From: Paenibacillus sp. MSJ-34
GTDB taxonomy: Bacteria; Bacillota; Bacilli; Paenibacillales; Paenibacillaceae
Direction of reading: 5' to 3'
Length of the DNA: 64,000 bases
Assembly (NCBI RefSeq): GCF_018918005.1
Contig: NZ_JAHLPR010000003.1
Span: 62,001-126,000 of the forward strand
Shown here one piece after another: positions 16,356 through 24,141 of this stretch. Within the stretch, counting starts at the first letter, position 1. Every line of letters begins with the position of its first letter. The notes beneath the pieces are model-generated. The model did not search any database. It had not been told where the DNA came from and saw nothing but the letters and a program-made list of their open reading frames with translations. The translations under genes and the position numbers were made by a program.

Positions 16356-17513
16356 TTACGTGACTTCGCTCTCGATCATTTTGATCCAACGGTCGGCCGT
16401 ATGACGCCATGTAAACTGTTCCCGAACCCGTTCCGCGCTCGCTGTTCCCAACCGTTTCCTGAGCGTCTCGTCGCGCAAAAGCTGCGTTAAACGCGCTTTC
16501 AATTGGCTTCGCAACATTTGCGGGTCCAGCAAATATCCGGTTTCGCCGTCCGCGACGATTTCCTTCATTCCTCCGGCCCTTGTTGCGATGACCGGAATTC
16601 CCGCCGCCATGGCCTCCACATTGACCAAGCCGAACGCCTCGCGCGCGGACGAAGGGACGACGGCGATATCCGCCGCGCCGAACCAACGCGCTACCTGGTC
16701 GTACGGCACGTATGGAATGAAACGGATATGCTTGGAATACGGCTTTGCCGCCCGTTCCAGCTTGCGCACATAGGGCGTTTTCCGTTTGGAACCGTAAAAA
16801 GCGCTGCCTACGATGACAAAAAGCGCCGACGGATCTTCTTTTACAACGTCCGGAACGACGCGAAGCAAATGATGCACGCCTTTCATCGGAATTAATCGGC
16901 CAAGGAAAAGAATGATTTTGCGCCCCTGCATTCTGTGCTTGCGCAGCCACTCCTCCCGCAGCTGCCCTCCTTTTTTGCTCCAACGCGACGTGAAACTGTC
17001 CGGATCGACGCCCAGATGATTGACCGAGATTTTCCCCTTTATACCGGGAAACAGCTGTCCGATATGATTTTTGAGAAACGCGCTGTTTACGACGATGCGA
17101 TCGACGGCGCGCAAACTGCGAGCGAGTTGCTGCGTTCCGATATGACGTTTGGAAAGAAACGTCGTGGAATGCAGGTATAGCCAGACGCGCGATTTGGGCA
17201 TTTTCTTCTTCAAAAAATAAGCGAAGCGCGGCCGGTTCTCCACTTGAATGAGATCGGGCTTAAACGTTTTTAACCGCAAATAGACGGCCGAGATATACTT
17301 CCCGCCTTTCCCTGCCGGAAACCGTTCGCAAGGGACGCCCTTAATGAGGCCGAATCTGCGAAGCCCCTTGCCCGTTCTGCCGAAAATGCGCACATTCGCC
17401 CGATGTTTGATTAGCGGACATACTTGCTCGACCACGCGTTCCACCGAGCTGCTTCGTTTAGAAGGAATCGTGAAAGATCCCGGCGTTACGACGGCGACTT
17501 TTGGCGCGCTCAA
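16356..17513 (-). CDS. Family-4 glycosyltransferase, CotSA-like
   Basis: A 385-residue GT-B enzyme starting with TTG at 17513, with AAGGAAAGGGG upstream. The N-terminal domain opens VAVVTPGSFTIPS and contains QVENRPRFAYFLKK. The C-terminal nucleotide-sugar domain has KIILFLGRLIPMKGVHHLL and REAFGLVNVEAMAAGIPVIA, where E-x7-E is the retaining GT4 signature. The block LGVDP-SRW-REE and the NRP motif recall B. subtilis CotSA (YtxN), a spore coat glycosyltransferase. It is the first gene of the minus-strand glycan locus and lies directly upstream of the repeat-protein gene. It probably transfers a sugar onto a coat protein or glycan; its acceptor is unknown. Confidence 0.9.
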   Translation of the reverse strand: MSAPKVAVVTPGSFTIPSKRSSSVERVVEQVCPLIKHRANVRIFGRTGKGLRRFGLIKGVPCERFPAGKGGKYISAVYLRLKTFKPDLIQVENRPRFAYFLKKKMPKSRVWLYLHSTTFLSKRHIGTQQLARSLRAVDRIVVNSAFLKNHIGQLFPGIKGKISVNHLGVDPDSFTSRWSKKGGQLREEWLRKHRMQGRKIILFLGRLIPMKGVHHLLRVVPDVVKEDPSALFVIVGSAFYGSKRKTPYVRKLERAAKPYSKHIRFIPYVPYDQVARWFGAADIAVVPSSAREAFGLVNVEAMAAGIPVIATRAGGMKEIVADGETGYLLDPQMLRSQLKARLTQLLRDETLRKRLGTASAERVREQFTWRHTADRWIKMIESEVT

Positions 17514-17774
17514 ACGATCAACCCCTTTCCTTCGAGAAGTGATGAAGCCTCCGGCAGCTGGAAGTGGGAGAGAACTGCGCCGGAGTATGCTACGTTAGCA
17601 TATACAACCGGCCTATCCGATGGTGACAATGGCGGAAAAATAGACGAATGCGGGGACACATTCGACCATACGGGCCGACAGGGCGGCGGCATAAACTGTA
17701 CGACAGAAATCTTCGAGCGCGTATTCTACGATTTGCTTTTGTTGAACTACTTCTGGCAGGAGGGACTTTCGTTC

Positions 17775-18911
17775 ATGGGGAACAATTATGTGGGCATTTT
17801 GGTCAACTCAGGAACGTATCGGGGGATCCCAAGCGGGAAACCGAAACAGGAGTCGCTGTCCTGTTACGAAGAAGCCGGCAAGCGTTACGGCATTACGCCT
17901 TGTTATGTACGGTTGGCGGATTTGCATCCTGATAAGAAAGAAGCCGTCGCCTATGTGAAAGGCAAGTACGGATATGTGAGAAAAACCGTTCCGATTCCGC
18001 GGGTTATTCATAATCGCGCATTATACTTCCGCAAAGAGTCGCATGATCGCATCAAAGAACTCGTCAGGCAAGGGATTCAAATATTTAACGAAACGAACCG
18101 GTACGGCAAAATCGTCATCGACCGCATATTGCGCGAGGAACCTGAAGTAATCGGCCATCTCCCCGATACGATGCTGTACACCGCGGATAATCTCAAATTG
18201 ATGATGCAACGGCACGACTCCTTGATTTTAAAGCCGAACAACGCCAGTTTGGGGCAAGGGGTCATCAAACTGCTTCGTTACTCGTCGGGATGGAAACTGT
18301 ACTATCCCGCAGGCAAAGCGGGCGTGAAGACGGCGTATGCGAGAGCGAAGGAAATGCCGAAAGCGGTCTCGGCGTTCACCTCGCACAAAAAATATATCAT
18401 CCAGCAATATATTCCGCTCGCCGCTTACAACGGCCGCCCCTTCGACCTGCGCGTCGTCGTGCAGCGTGACGGAAGCGGCCAGTGGCAAGTTACGGGCATC
18501 ATCGGCAAAGTGGCGGGAGCAGGCAGATATATTACCAATGTGGCGAACGGCGGATCGGTTAGCCGCATTGAACAATTGCTGCCCGCGGCGCTGCCGCATT
18601 TCCCTGTGCAAGAGCTGAAGGAACGGATCGATGCCGTATCGCTTTCCATCGCCAAGCGGATGGAGTCGAAGCTGCCTCATCTTGCCGATCTCGGATTCGA
18701 TATCGGCATTACCAGCCAAGGGGAAGTCAAGTTTATCGAATCCAACGGATGCGGCCGGAGATACGGTTTTCTGAAGGCGCGCATGTACGACATATGGCGG
18801 GCCACTTATAGCAATCCTATCGCTTACGCCGATTTTTTGCTGCGCTCCGGCTCCGGGGAATCGGGCGGCGGCGAGAACGAGACCGGCTGTCAAAGCGATT
18901 TGCTCATATAG
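17775..18911 (+). CDS. YheC/YheD family endospore coat-associated ATP-grasp-like protein
   Basis: A 378-residue protein. The start is the ATG at 17775 (AGGAGGG about 11 bases upstream), giving MGNNYVGILVNSGTYRGIP; a longer frame upstream of it is not homologous. The middle part has ATP-grasp features: LILKPNNASLGQGV (phosphate loop Lys and Gly-rich turn), YIIQQYIPL, FDLRVVVQRD and FIESNGCGRRYG near the end. YheC and YheD are spore coat-associated proteins in B. subtilis. It is divergent from the CotSA-like gene, which supports a sporulation context for the region to its left. The substrate is unknown. Its last 22 nt overlap the end of the convergent ykoC-like gene. Confidence 0.88.
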   Translation: MGNNYVGILVNSGTYRGIPSGKPKQESLSCYEEAGKRYGITPCYVRLADLHPDKKEAVAYVKGKYGYVRKTVPIPRVIHNRALYFRKESHDRIKELVRQGIQIFNETNRYGKIVIDRILREEPEVIGHLPDTMLYTADNLKLMMQRHDSLILKPNNASLGQGVIKLLRYSSGWKLYYPAGKAGVKTAYARAKEMPKAVSAFTSHKKYIIQQYIPLAAYNGRPFDLRVVVQRDGSGQWQVTGIIGKVAGAGRYITNVANGGSVSRIEQLLPAALPHFPVQELKERIDAVSLSIAKRMESKLPHLADLGFDIGITSQGEVKFIESNGCGRRYGFLKARMYDIWRATYSNPIAYADFLLRSGSGESGGGENETGCQSDLLI

Positions 18912-19702
18912 CGCACATCGTCGATGCCGAAAACCGGGAAGCGGAACGCCGCCGCATAAGCGGCTGTCACAAGCGCGGCGAAACAAACGATAAATACGAG
19001 GTCCGCAATCGAATAGGAGGTCGCATAATAGTACGTACGTTTCGCCCGCATCCGAAACCGCTTCGCTTCCATCGCAACCGCGATCCGCTGCGCCCGCCGT
19101 ATGCTTTGGGCAAGAAGCGGGACCGCATACATAGACAGCCTTTCGTACAAGCCTTTCACCCCTTGGGCATAGCGTACGCCGCGCACTTGCAGCGCATGCT
19201 TGCGCGTGACAAACTCTTCCCATACGATCGGCAGCAGACGCATCGACGCCAAAAAGCCGTATGCGAACCGGGGAGGCATGCGAAATTGCTGCATCAGGGC
19301 GTAGAACAACAGCGACGGACGGGTCGTAAGCGCAAACAGCAAACCCGCGGCCGCGCAGCAAACCGATTTCAATCCGATATGAATGCCGCGGTAAAAGCTT
19401 TCCTCGGAAATTTTCAGCAAACCCCATGTCCACCAAACGGTGTCTCCCCTGCCGAACAAGATCATCGTCGACGACGAAGAGAGGAAGACGAGCAGAAACG
19501 GCAGCATAAGCGCCGCCATCTTCCACCGCGAATGGCCGCTGGACAAGAACAGCAGCGCAATGTACACAATCGCTTGAAATAACGCGAAATCGGGCCGATG
19601 GGTCAACAAGGCGACGACGAACAGACCGAGAAAAGCGGCAAGCTTCAAGGCGGGGTTCACCCTGTGCAGCCATGTCTCTTTAGCGGGTTCGAGCAAGTTC
19701 AT
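18890..19702 (-). CDS. ykoC: ECF transporter T component (YkoC-like)
   Basis: A 270-residue membrane protein. The start is the ATG at 19702 with GGAGGAGGAG upstream; the frame is open further but has no other ribosome site. It overlaps the end of the ATPase gene by 23 nt. It has five or more hydrophobic segments. The energy-coupling helix pair is visible as RGVRYAQGV and VAMEAKRFRMRAKRT, the Ala-Arg-containing motifs that dock onto the ATPases in EcfT proteins. With YkoD and YkoE it forms a thiamine-related ECF importer. The 3' end overlaps the yheCD-type gene tail to tail. Confidence 0.85.
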   Translation of the reverse strand: MNLLEPAKETWLHRVNPALKLAAFLGLFVVALLTHRPDFALFQAIVYIALLFLSSGHSRWKMAALMLPFLLVFLSSSSTMILFGRGDTVWWTWGLLKISEESFYRGIHIGLKSVCCAAAGLLFALTTRPSLLFYALMQQFRMPPRFAYGFLASMRLLPIVWEEFVTRKHALQVRGVRYAQGVKGLYERLSMYAVPLLAQSIRRAQRIAVAMEAKRFRMRAKRTYYYATSYSIADLVFIVCFAALVTAAYAAAFRFPVFGIDDVRYMSKSL

Positions 19703-21239
19703 ATCGCTTCTCCTCCTCCCGTTCCGCCCGGCCGCTTGCGATGAATGGGCACCGTTCGGCCGGATCGCGCCGGACGAGCTTGCCGTCTGCGATTTGCCAA
19801 ACATGCGTCGCGAAATGACGAACCGCCTGCGGGTCGTGCGTTACGGTTACAATCGCGGTGCCTTGCTGCCGCAATTGTTCCAACGTTTCAAGAATCGCAA
19901 ACGTATTGCGCGCGTCCTGACCGAAGGTCGGTTCGTCCAGGAGCAGCACCCGCTGTCCGCATACGACCGCAGTCGCGACGCTAAGCCGACGCTTCTGTCC
20001 GGTTGAGAGCTGATACGGATGACGCCCCGGACCTACATCAAGATCGAACAGCGCGAGCATTTGCGCAACGGCCGCTTCGATCCGAGCGGCGCTCTTCGCG
20101 CCGTCCCGCCTTAGCGAGTATGCGATCTCGTCATAGACGGTATTGGTTACAAATTGGAACTCCGGATTTTGAAAGACGAATCCGACATCGTCCGCCATAG
20201 GGCGTTGCCGGTTGCGGGAGCCTTGGCTGCCGCTTGCGGACAGATCGCGCCCGTTCAGCTCATACTTCCCCTCCGTCCGCAGCAGCTGCATAAGCGAGAG
20301 GAGCAGCGTGCTTTTGCCCGCTCCGTTGTCTCCGACGACGGCGATCCAATCGCCGGGATAGATTTCCGCCTCTTCTACCGCGATGCGCCCTTCATTCCCG
20401 CGGAACCCTTTCCAGTCGCGCAATACGATAACCGGCCTTTGAGCGGCCTCCGGCACACGATGTTGATCGGTCAACCGCCGATAGGACGGCGAAGCGGAAT
20501 AATTCTCCCACACGCCGGGATGCCAGATGCCGTATTCCTGCAATTGACCCCGGCAGGTGCGGAATACGACGTTCGGCTCGCCGTCGGCGATAATGGCTCC
20601 TTCATCGTTCAGCAAGACGACCCGGTCTGCGAGCTCGGCAATCCGGTCGATTTTGTGCTCTACGATCAATATCGTTTTGCCGTCCGCAATCTTGCTTACC
20701 GATTCCCAAACTTGCCGCGTTCCTTCCGGATCGAGCAGCGCCGTCGGCTCGTCGAGAAACAATACGTCCGGATCAAGCAACAGCGCGGACGCGAGCGCGA
20801 GCCGCTGCTTCATCCCTTGGGACAGGCGCTTTACGGGGGTATGGAGATCGTCCAGCGCGAGGCCGACCTGCGCAAGCGCTTCAGTCATACGTGCCCGCAT
20901 TTGTTCTCTGGGCACTGACAAGTTTTCCAGCACGAACGCCAATTCTTCGTCGACATACGGCATGCAGAACTGCGTATCCGGATCCTGGAATACGAATCCG
21001 CACGAGTCGGGAACGCGAATGGAATCGTATACGAGCGGCACTTCAATCGAATCGGGAATGAGCCCTCCGAGCACCTGCAGCAGCGTCGATTTCCCGCATC
21101 CGCTTGGGCCGAGCAGCAATACTTTCTGCCCGGCCGGTACGGTTAAGGACAAATCGCGGAACACAAAGGTTTGTTCTCCCGGAAACTTTAATCGCAATTG
21201 ACCGACGCCTACCGCTTCCGTTTGTGCAATCGCCGCCAT
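19680..21239 (-). CDS. ykoD: Duplicated ECF ABC ATPase (YkoD-like)
   Basis: A 519-residue protein with two fused ABC ATPase domains. The first has Walker A GPSGCGKST, signature LSQGMKQRL and Walker B VLFLDEPTALLD; the second has GDNGAGKST, LSTGQKRRL and VLLLDEPTFGQD. Each domain has the VFQDP or VFQNP Q-loop typical of EcfA. This double-ATPase architecture is that of B. subtilis YkoD. It powers uptake through the YkoC-YkoE membrane pair. It starts at the ATG at 21239, 18 nt past the ykoE stop. Confidence 0.92.
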   Translation of the reverse strand: MAAIAQTEAVGVGQLRLKFPGEQTFVFRDLSLTVPAGQKVLLLGPSGCGKSTLLQVLGGLIPDSIEVPLVYDSIRVPDSCGFVFQDPDTQFCMPYVDEELAFVLENLSVPREQMRARMTEALAQVGLALDDLHTPVKRLSQGMKQRLALASALLLDPDVLFLDEPTALLDPEGTRQVWESVSKIADGKTILIVEHKIDRIAELADRVVLLNDEGAIIADGEPNVVFRTCRGQLQEYGIWHPGVWENYSASPSYRRLTDQHRVPEAAQRPVIVLRDWKGFRGNEGRIAVEEAEIYPGDWIAVVGDNGAGKSTLLLSLMQLLRTEGKYELNGRDLSASGSQGSRNRQRPMADDVGFVFQNPEFQFVTNTVYDEIAYSLRRDGAKSAARIEAAVAQMLALFDLDVGPGRHPYQLSTGQKRRLSVATAVVCGQRVLLLDEPTFGQDARNTFAILETLEQLRQQGTAIVTVTHDPQAVRHFATHVWQIADGKLVRRDPAERCPFIASGRAEREEEKRYELARTR

Positions 21240-21257
21240 TTTCCCGCCTCGCTTTCG

Positions 21258-21869
21258 TCAGTTCTCATTCTTCAACGATTCATATTCCGACGCGGCCACC
21301 GGACGCACCAAATTGGTAACTCCCGTCGCTTCCAACGCTTTGACGACATAATAGGCGAATATCCCGGTGATTAAGACGGAGCTAACGCAGCGCAAACCGT
21401 ATTTGACGAAAAACATCCATGCCTCGTAATCGGCGATATACCCGTACGAATAATCGACAAGCGCGGAACCGACCGCCATCGCCACGCCGGCGAGCGATGC
21501 CGCCGCGATCCCGTAATTCCGGTAACGGAATGCCGCGAATACAAGCTCCGCGCACAACCCTTGCACAAGTCCGTAAAGAAACATTTGGATCCCCCATTCC
21601 GAGCCGAACAGCAATTCCACATGGGCCGCGGCCAGTTCCGCCAACAGCGCGACGCCCGGTTTGCGGACGATCAGAAAGGCGATTGTCGACGCAATAAACC
21701 ACATGCCGTATACGATTTCATCGGATTGAAAAAAGAACGGCTTGAACAAATCGTAGACGACGCCCCAAAACCGGTACACGACGCCAAGCACCAAAGCCAG
21801 AAACACCGTTACTAAAATATCGGAAAACTTCAAGCCTTTCCGGTACGCATTACCAATCGCTTGATTCAT
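21258..21869 (-). CDS. ykoE: ECF transporter S component for thiamine or its precursor (YkoE-like)
   Basis: A 203-residue membrane protein with about five hydrophobic helices. It begins MNQAIGNAYRKGLKFSDILV and contains LLFGSEWGIQMFLYGLVQGLCAELVF, a stretch typical of YkoE. YkoE is the substrate-binding subunit of an ECF importer predicted to take up thiamine or hydroxymethylpyrimidine. It is the first gene after a TPP riboswitch and terminator, so it should be expressed when thiamine pyrophosphate is low. No ykoF is present beside it, but a related thiamine-binding protein is encoded at 36118-36411. Confidence 0.9.
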   Translation of the reverse strand: MNQAIGNAYRKGLKFSDILVTVFLALVLGVVYRFWGVVYDLFKPFFFQSDEIVYGMWFIASTIAFLIVRKPGVALLAELAAAHVELLFGSEWGIQMFLYGLVQGLCAELVFAAFRYRNYGIAAASLAGVAMAVGSALVDYSYGYIADYEAWMFFVKYGLRCVSSVLITGIFAYYVVKALEATGVTNLVRPVAASEYESLKNEN

Positions 21870-21904
21870 TTCTTGTCAAACTCTCCCTTTTTTATGAAAT
21901 TTTA

Positions 21905-21938
21905 CATAAAAAAACCGTCTGGAAATACACAGACGGTT
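21905..21938 (-). terminator. Riboswitch-linked intrinsic terminator before ykoE
   Basis: On the minus strand AACCGTCTG and CAGACGGTT form a 9-bp stem followed by seven Ts. It lies between the TPP aptamer and the ykoE ribosome site, as expected for the expression platform of a transcription-terminating riboswitch. Confidence 0.85.
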
Positions 21939-21964
21939 AGAAAGGGCCCTTTGTCGAATCATGA

Positions 21965-22055
21965 TTCTCTCCGCTGGCATTATCCAGATCAGATTAACGG
22001 TCGGTAGCGGTTGACTAGCTACAATCTCAGCCTGAATCCTCAAGCCCCCGTATCG
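21965..22055 (-). promoter_or_regulatory. TPP (thi-box) riboswitch controlling ykoEDC
   Basis: The minus-strand RNA has the conserved thi-box elements in order: ACGGGGGC near the 5' end, CTGAGATTG, ACCGTTAATCTGATCTGGAT, and AATGCCAGCGGAG. TPP binding to this aptamer lowers expression of thiamine genes. The terminator downstream provides the switch. Confidence 0.95.
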
Positions 22056-22064
22056 TTATGTAAT

Positions 22065-22076
22065 TGACTATAACAT
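22065..22076 (-). promoter_or_regulatory. Extended -10 promoter element for the ykoEDC leader
   Basis: Minus-strand TGTTATAGT gives a TATAGT -10 box preceded by TGn, about 15-20 bases before the riboswitch starts. A clear -35 is not evident (TTGCTC lies about 20 bases upstream), which fits an extended -10 promoter. Confidence 0.4.
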
Positions 22077-22237
22077 ATACCATAATCGCGGAATGAGCAA
22101 CCCCTTTTTTACGATGCGCCGATTACGCGATACGCCTGCGGAGACAAGATCTCTCTATTCATTTGAGCGTGCGAAAAATATTGATTTGCCCGCCGTTCTA
22201 TGTCAAGATTAACGGGAAGGACAGGTGAGCATAAAAT

Positions 22238-23044
22238 ATGGCAAAACATTGGATGCGGCTGCTAACCGAGCTCTCCTCGCGCAAATGGTTGTCGCGGTTG
22301 ACCGGAGCGTTTGCAAAATCGGGAGCGAGCAAACCGTTCATTCCGAAATTTGCGAAAATGTACGGCATTCGAGTGGAGGATGCGGAAAAAGCGCTGCACG
22401 AATACGATTCGTTAAACGAATTTTTTACGAGACGTCTGAAGCCGGGAGCGCGCCCGATCGATAGCCGTCCGGGAATATTGGTCAGCCCCGTAGACGCGCT
22501 CATTACCGGAATGGGTACGATCGAAACGGGGTTGATCGTCAATGTGAAAGGACAGGACTATACGCTGGCGGAACTTCTGAACCGGTCGCCGCGCATGGAG
22601 AAATATAAAGACGGCTATTATTTCGTATTGTATTTAAGTCCGACCGATTACCACCGCATCCATACGCCGGTCGCCGGCGAACGGATCGAGACGGAACATA
22701 TTCCGGGCAAAGTATACCCCGTCAACGATTTCGGCCTTCGCCATATGAAGCGGGTATTAAGCCGAAACGAGCGGCTCGTTACTTATATCCGCCACGATGG
22801 CGGCGAAGTTGCCGTCGTCAAGGTCGGAGCGCTCAACGTCAGCAGCATCAAGTATGTGGACGAGCGGGCGCAATTATGGGGACGCGGTCAGGAACTCGCT
22901 TATTTCGAGTTCGGTTCGACGGTCGTGCTGCTGACCGAAGACGGCACGTTTGCGCCGCGCGAAGACTTAGCCGTCGGGCATAAGGTGAGAATGGGCGAAG
23001 CGTTGGGAACGCTGCAGCCGCAAGAGAACGGCCGAACGTCTTAA
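22238..23044 (+). CDS. psd: Phosphatidylserine decarboxylase proenzyme
   Basis: A 268-residue protein. It makes phosphatidylethanolamine from phosphatidylserine at the membrane, using a pyruvoyl group formed by self-cleavage. The cleavage motif appears as FGST (EFGSTVVLL) near residue 227, the usual form being LGST; the Gly-Ser bond is intact. Other family landmarks are LVSPVDA, YFVLYLSPTDYHRIHTP (catalytic His) and HIPGKVYPVN. The ATG at 22238 has GGTGAG upstream. It stands alone between divergent and convergent neighbours; no pssA is nearby. Confidence 0.93.
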   Translation: MAKHWMRLLTELSSRKWLSRLTGAFAKSGASKPFIPKFAKMYGIRVEDAEKALHEYDSLNEFFTRRLKPGARPIDSRPGILVSPVDALITGMGTIETGLIVNVKGQDYTLAELLNRSPRMEKYKDGYYFVLYLSPTDYHRIHTPVAGERIETEHIPGKVYPVNDFGLRHMKRVLSRNERLVTYIRHDGGEVAVVKVGALNVSSIKYVDERAQLWGRGQELAYFEFGSTVVLLTEDGTFAPREDLAVGHKVRMGEALGTLQPQENGRTS

Positions 23045-23054
23045 TGCGCGTTCG

Positions 23055-23079
23055 AAAAAGAGTCGACAGTCGACTTCTA
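23055..23079 (-). terminator. Weak hairpin between convergent psd and AraC genes
   Basis: Self-complementary AGTCGACAGTCGACT, followed on the minus strand by CTTTTTC, lies in the 36-nt gap between the convergent genes. The stem is short and the T-run modest, so the terminator call is tentative. Confidence 0.35.
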
Positions 23080-23080
23080 A

Positions 23081-23866
23081 CTAACGGATTTCCGATGGGC
23101 TTTTTCCGGTGTATCGCTTGAATTGGCGGCTGAAGAAGAAGATGTCGCGGTACCCGAGCGCTTCGGCCACTTCCGTGACGTTCATCCCCGCATGATGAAG
23201 CAAATGCTCGGCGCGTTCGATTCGGGTGCGAATCATATACGATTGGATCGGCACGCCGATCAATTCTTTGAATTTGATGGACAAGTAGCGAGGCGAGAGC
23301 TGCGCCCGCGCCGCCAAATCTTCAACGCGGTGCGCGGCGCCGGGATTTTGTCGCACATAATTGGCGATTTCATGGATCGCTTCCGTGACGCGATGGCTCG
23401 CTTTCCGCTCGACCGGCTCCTCCAAATCCTCCCTCAGCAAATGGATCATCATTTGCTTCAATATGAGCTTTGCCTCTTCCTCCGCCGCATACGTTTTCAC
23501 CAGGAACAAACGAACGTAACGCGACAGCATATATTCGAAATCGACCGTTTCCCGCAGCTTACGGTAAGGCGCCGGTATGGACCGGACCGGTTCGCTTACA
23601 TCGAAATGAATATAGGTCAGCACGAGCGGACGCTGCGGATCATGCGTCGCGCTCGTATGGTCTCCCGGCCGAAACAGAAAACAGCTTCCCTTCGAAACCC
23701 GGTATGCCCGGTCGTTCAACAACACTTCGCCTTCGCCGCTCCAAACATAGAATAAATCGTAATTGGGCATCGGCTTTTCCCGTTTCGCCCATTTCCACCC
23801 CGGCTCACATACGATTTTGGCAAACGAGGGCTTCAAAACATATGAGGATGGCGATGCGTCTATCAT
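23081..23866 (-). CDS. AraC family transcriptional regulator with N-terminal cupin
   Basis: A 261-residue protein. Residues 15-110 form a cupin-like sensor domain (NYDLFYVWSGEGEVLLNDR, FLFRPGDHTSATHDP). Residues 160-261 carry the two AraC helix-turn-helix motifs: LAARAQLSPRYLSIKFKELIG and VTEVAEALGYRDIFFFSRQFKRYTGKSPSE, the second being the strongly conserved family signature. This layout is typical of regulators of sugar use. The ATG at 23866 has GGGAGGTT upstream. No obvious target lies next to it: psd is convergent and a MITE-like element is upstream. Confidence 0.88.
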   Translation of the reverse strand: MIDASPSSYVLKPSFAKIVCEPGWKWAKREKPMPNYDLFYVWSGEGEVLLNDRAYRVSKGSCFLFRPGDHTSATHDPQRPLVLTYIHFDVSEPVRSIPAPYRKLRETVDFEYMLSRYVRLFLVKTYAAEEEAKLILKQMMIHLLREDLEEPVERKASHRVTEAIHEIANYVRQNPGAAHRVEDLAARAQLSPRYLSIKFKELIGVPIQSYMIRTRIERAEHLLHHAGMNVTEVAEALGYRDIFFFSRQFKRYTGKSPSEIR

Positions 23867-23926
23867 GCGTAACGAACCTCCCTGATTATAAGCGAATTTC
23901 GATCATTGTGAATCAATCTCTATTGA

Positions 23927-24108
23927 AGTGCGTGTTCAAAAAGTCGACTTTTCAGCACCGAGAAGGTTGCGAGAACCCGAAGAAGGAGGAGCGGAGTGTA
24001 GGCAAAACCTACACGAGCACCGGACTTCGAGGGTGAACGCAAAATTCGATGTCGAGCTCGCTCCCAGTTCATCTTCGTGATCAAAAGGGGACTTTTTGAA
24101 CAACCTCT
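23927..24108. mobile_element. MITE-like element with 19-bp inverted ends
   Basis: The left end AGTGCGTGTTCAAAAAGTC matches the reverse complement of the right end (AGAGGTTGTTCAAAAAGTC) at 16 of 19 positions, with a perfect 12-bp core. The element is 182 bp and encodes no credible protein. A possible 3-bp target duplication (TGA) flanks it. The first 52 bases recur at 46531-46582, so it is a repeated element. It separates the AraC gene from the MocR gene. Confidence 0.75.
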
Positions 24109-24141
24109 TGAACCATAGTGTACCATATCTTCTCGCTTCCC

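Noticed and set aside
17424-17774. Upstream extension of the YheC/YheD-type gene
   Set aside because: The extension lies in the divergent promoter region and opposite the CotSA-like start. The ATG at 17775 has a good ribosome site and gives the family N-terminus.
23920-24126. Minus-strand frame across the MITE-like element
   Set aside because: It lies within the inverted-repeat element and ends in its terminal repeat; no ribosome site.
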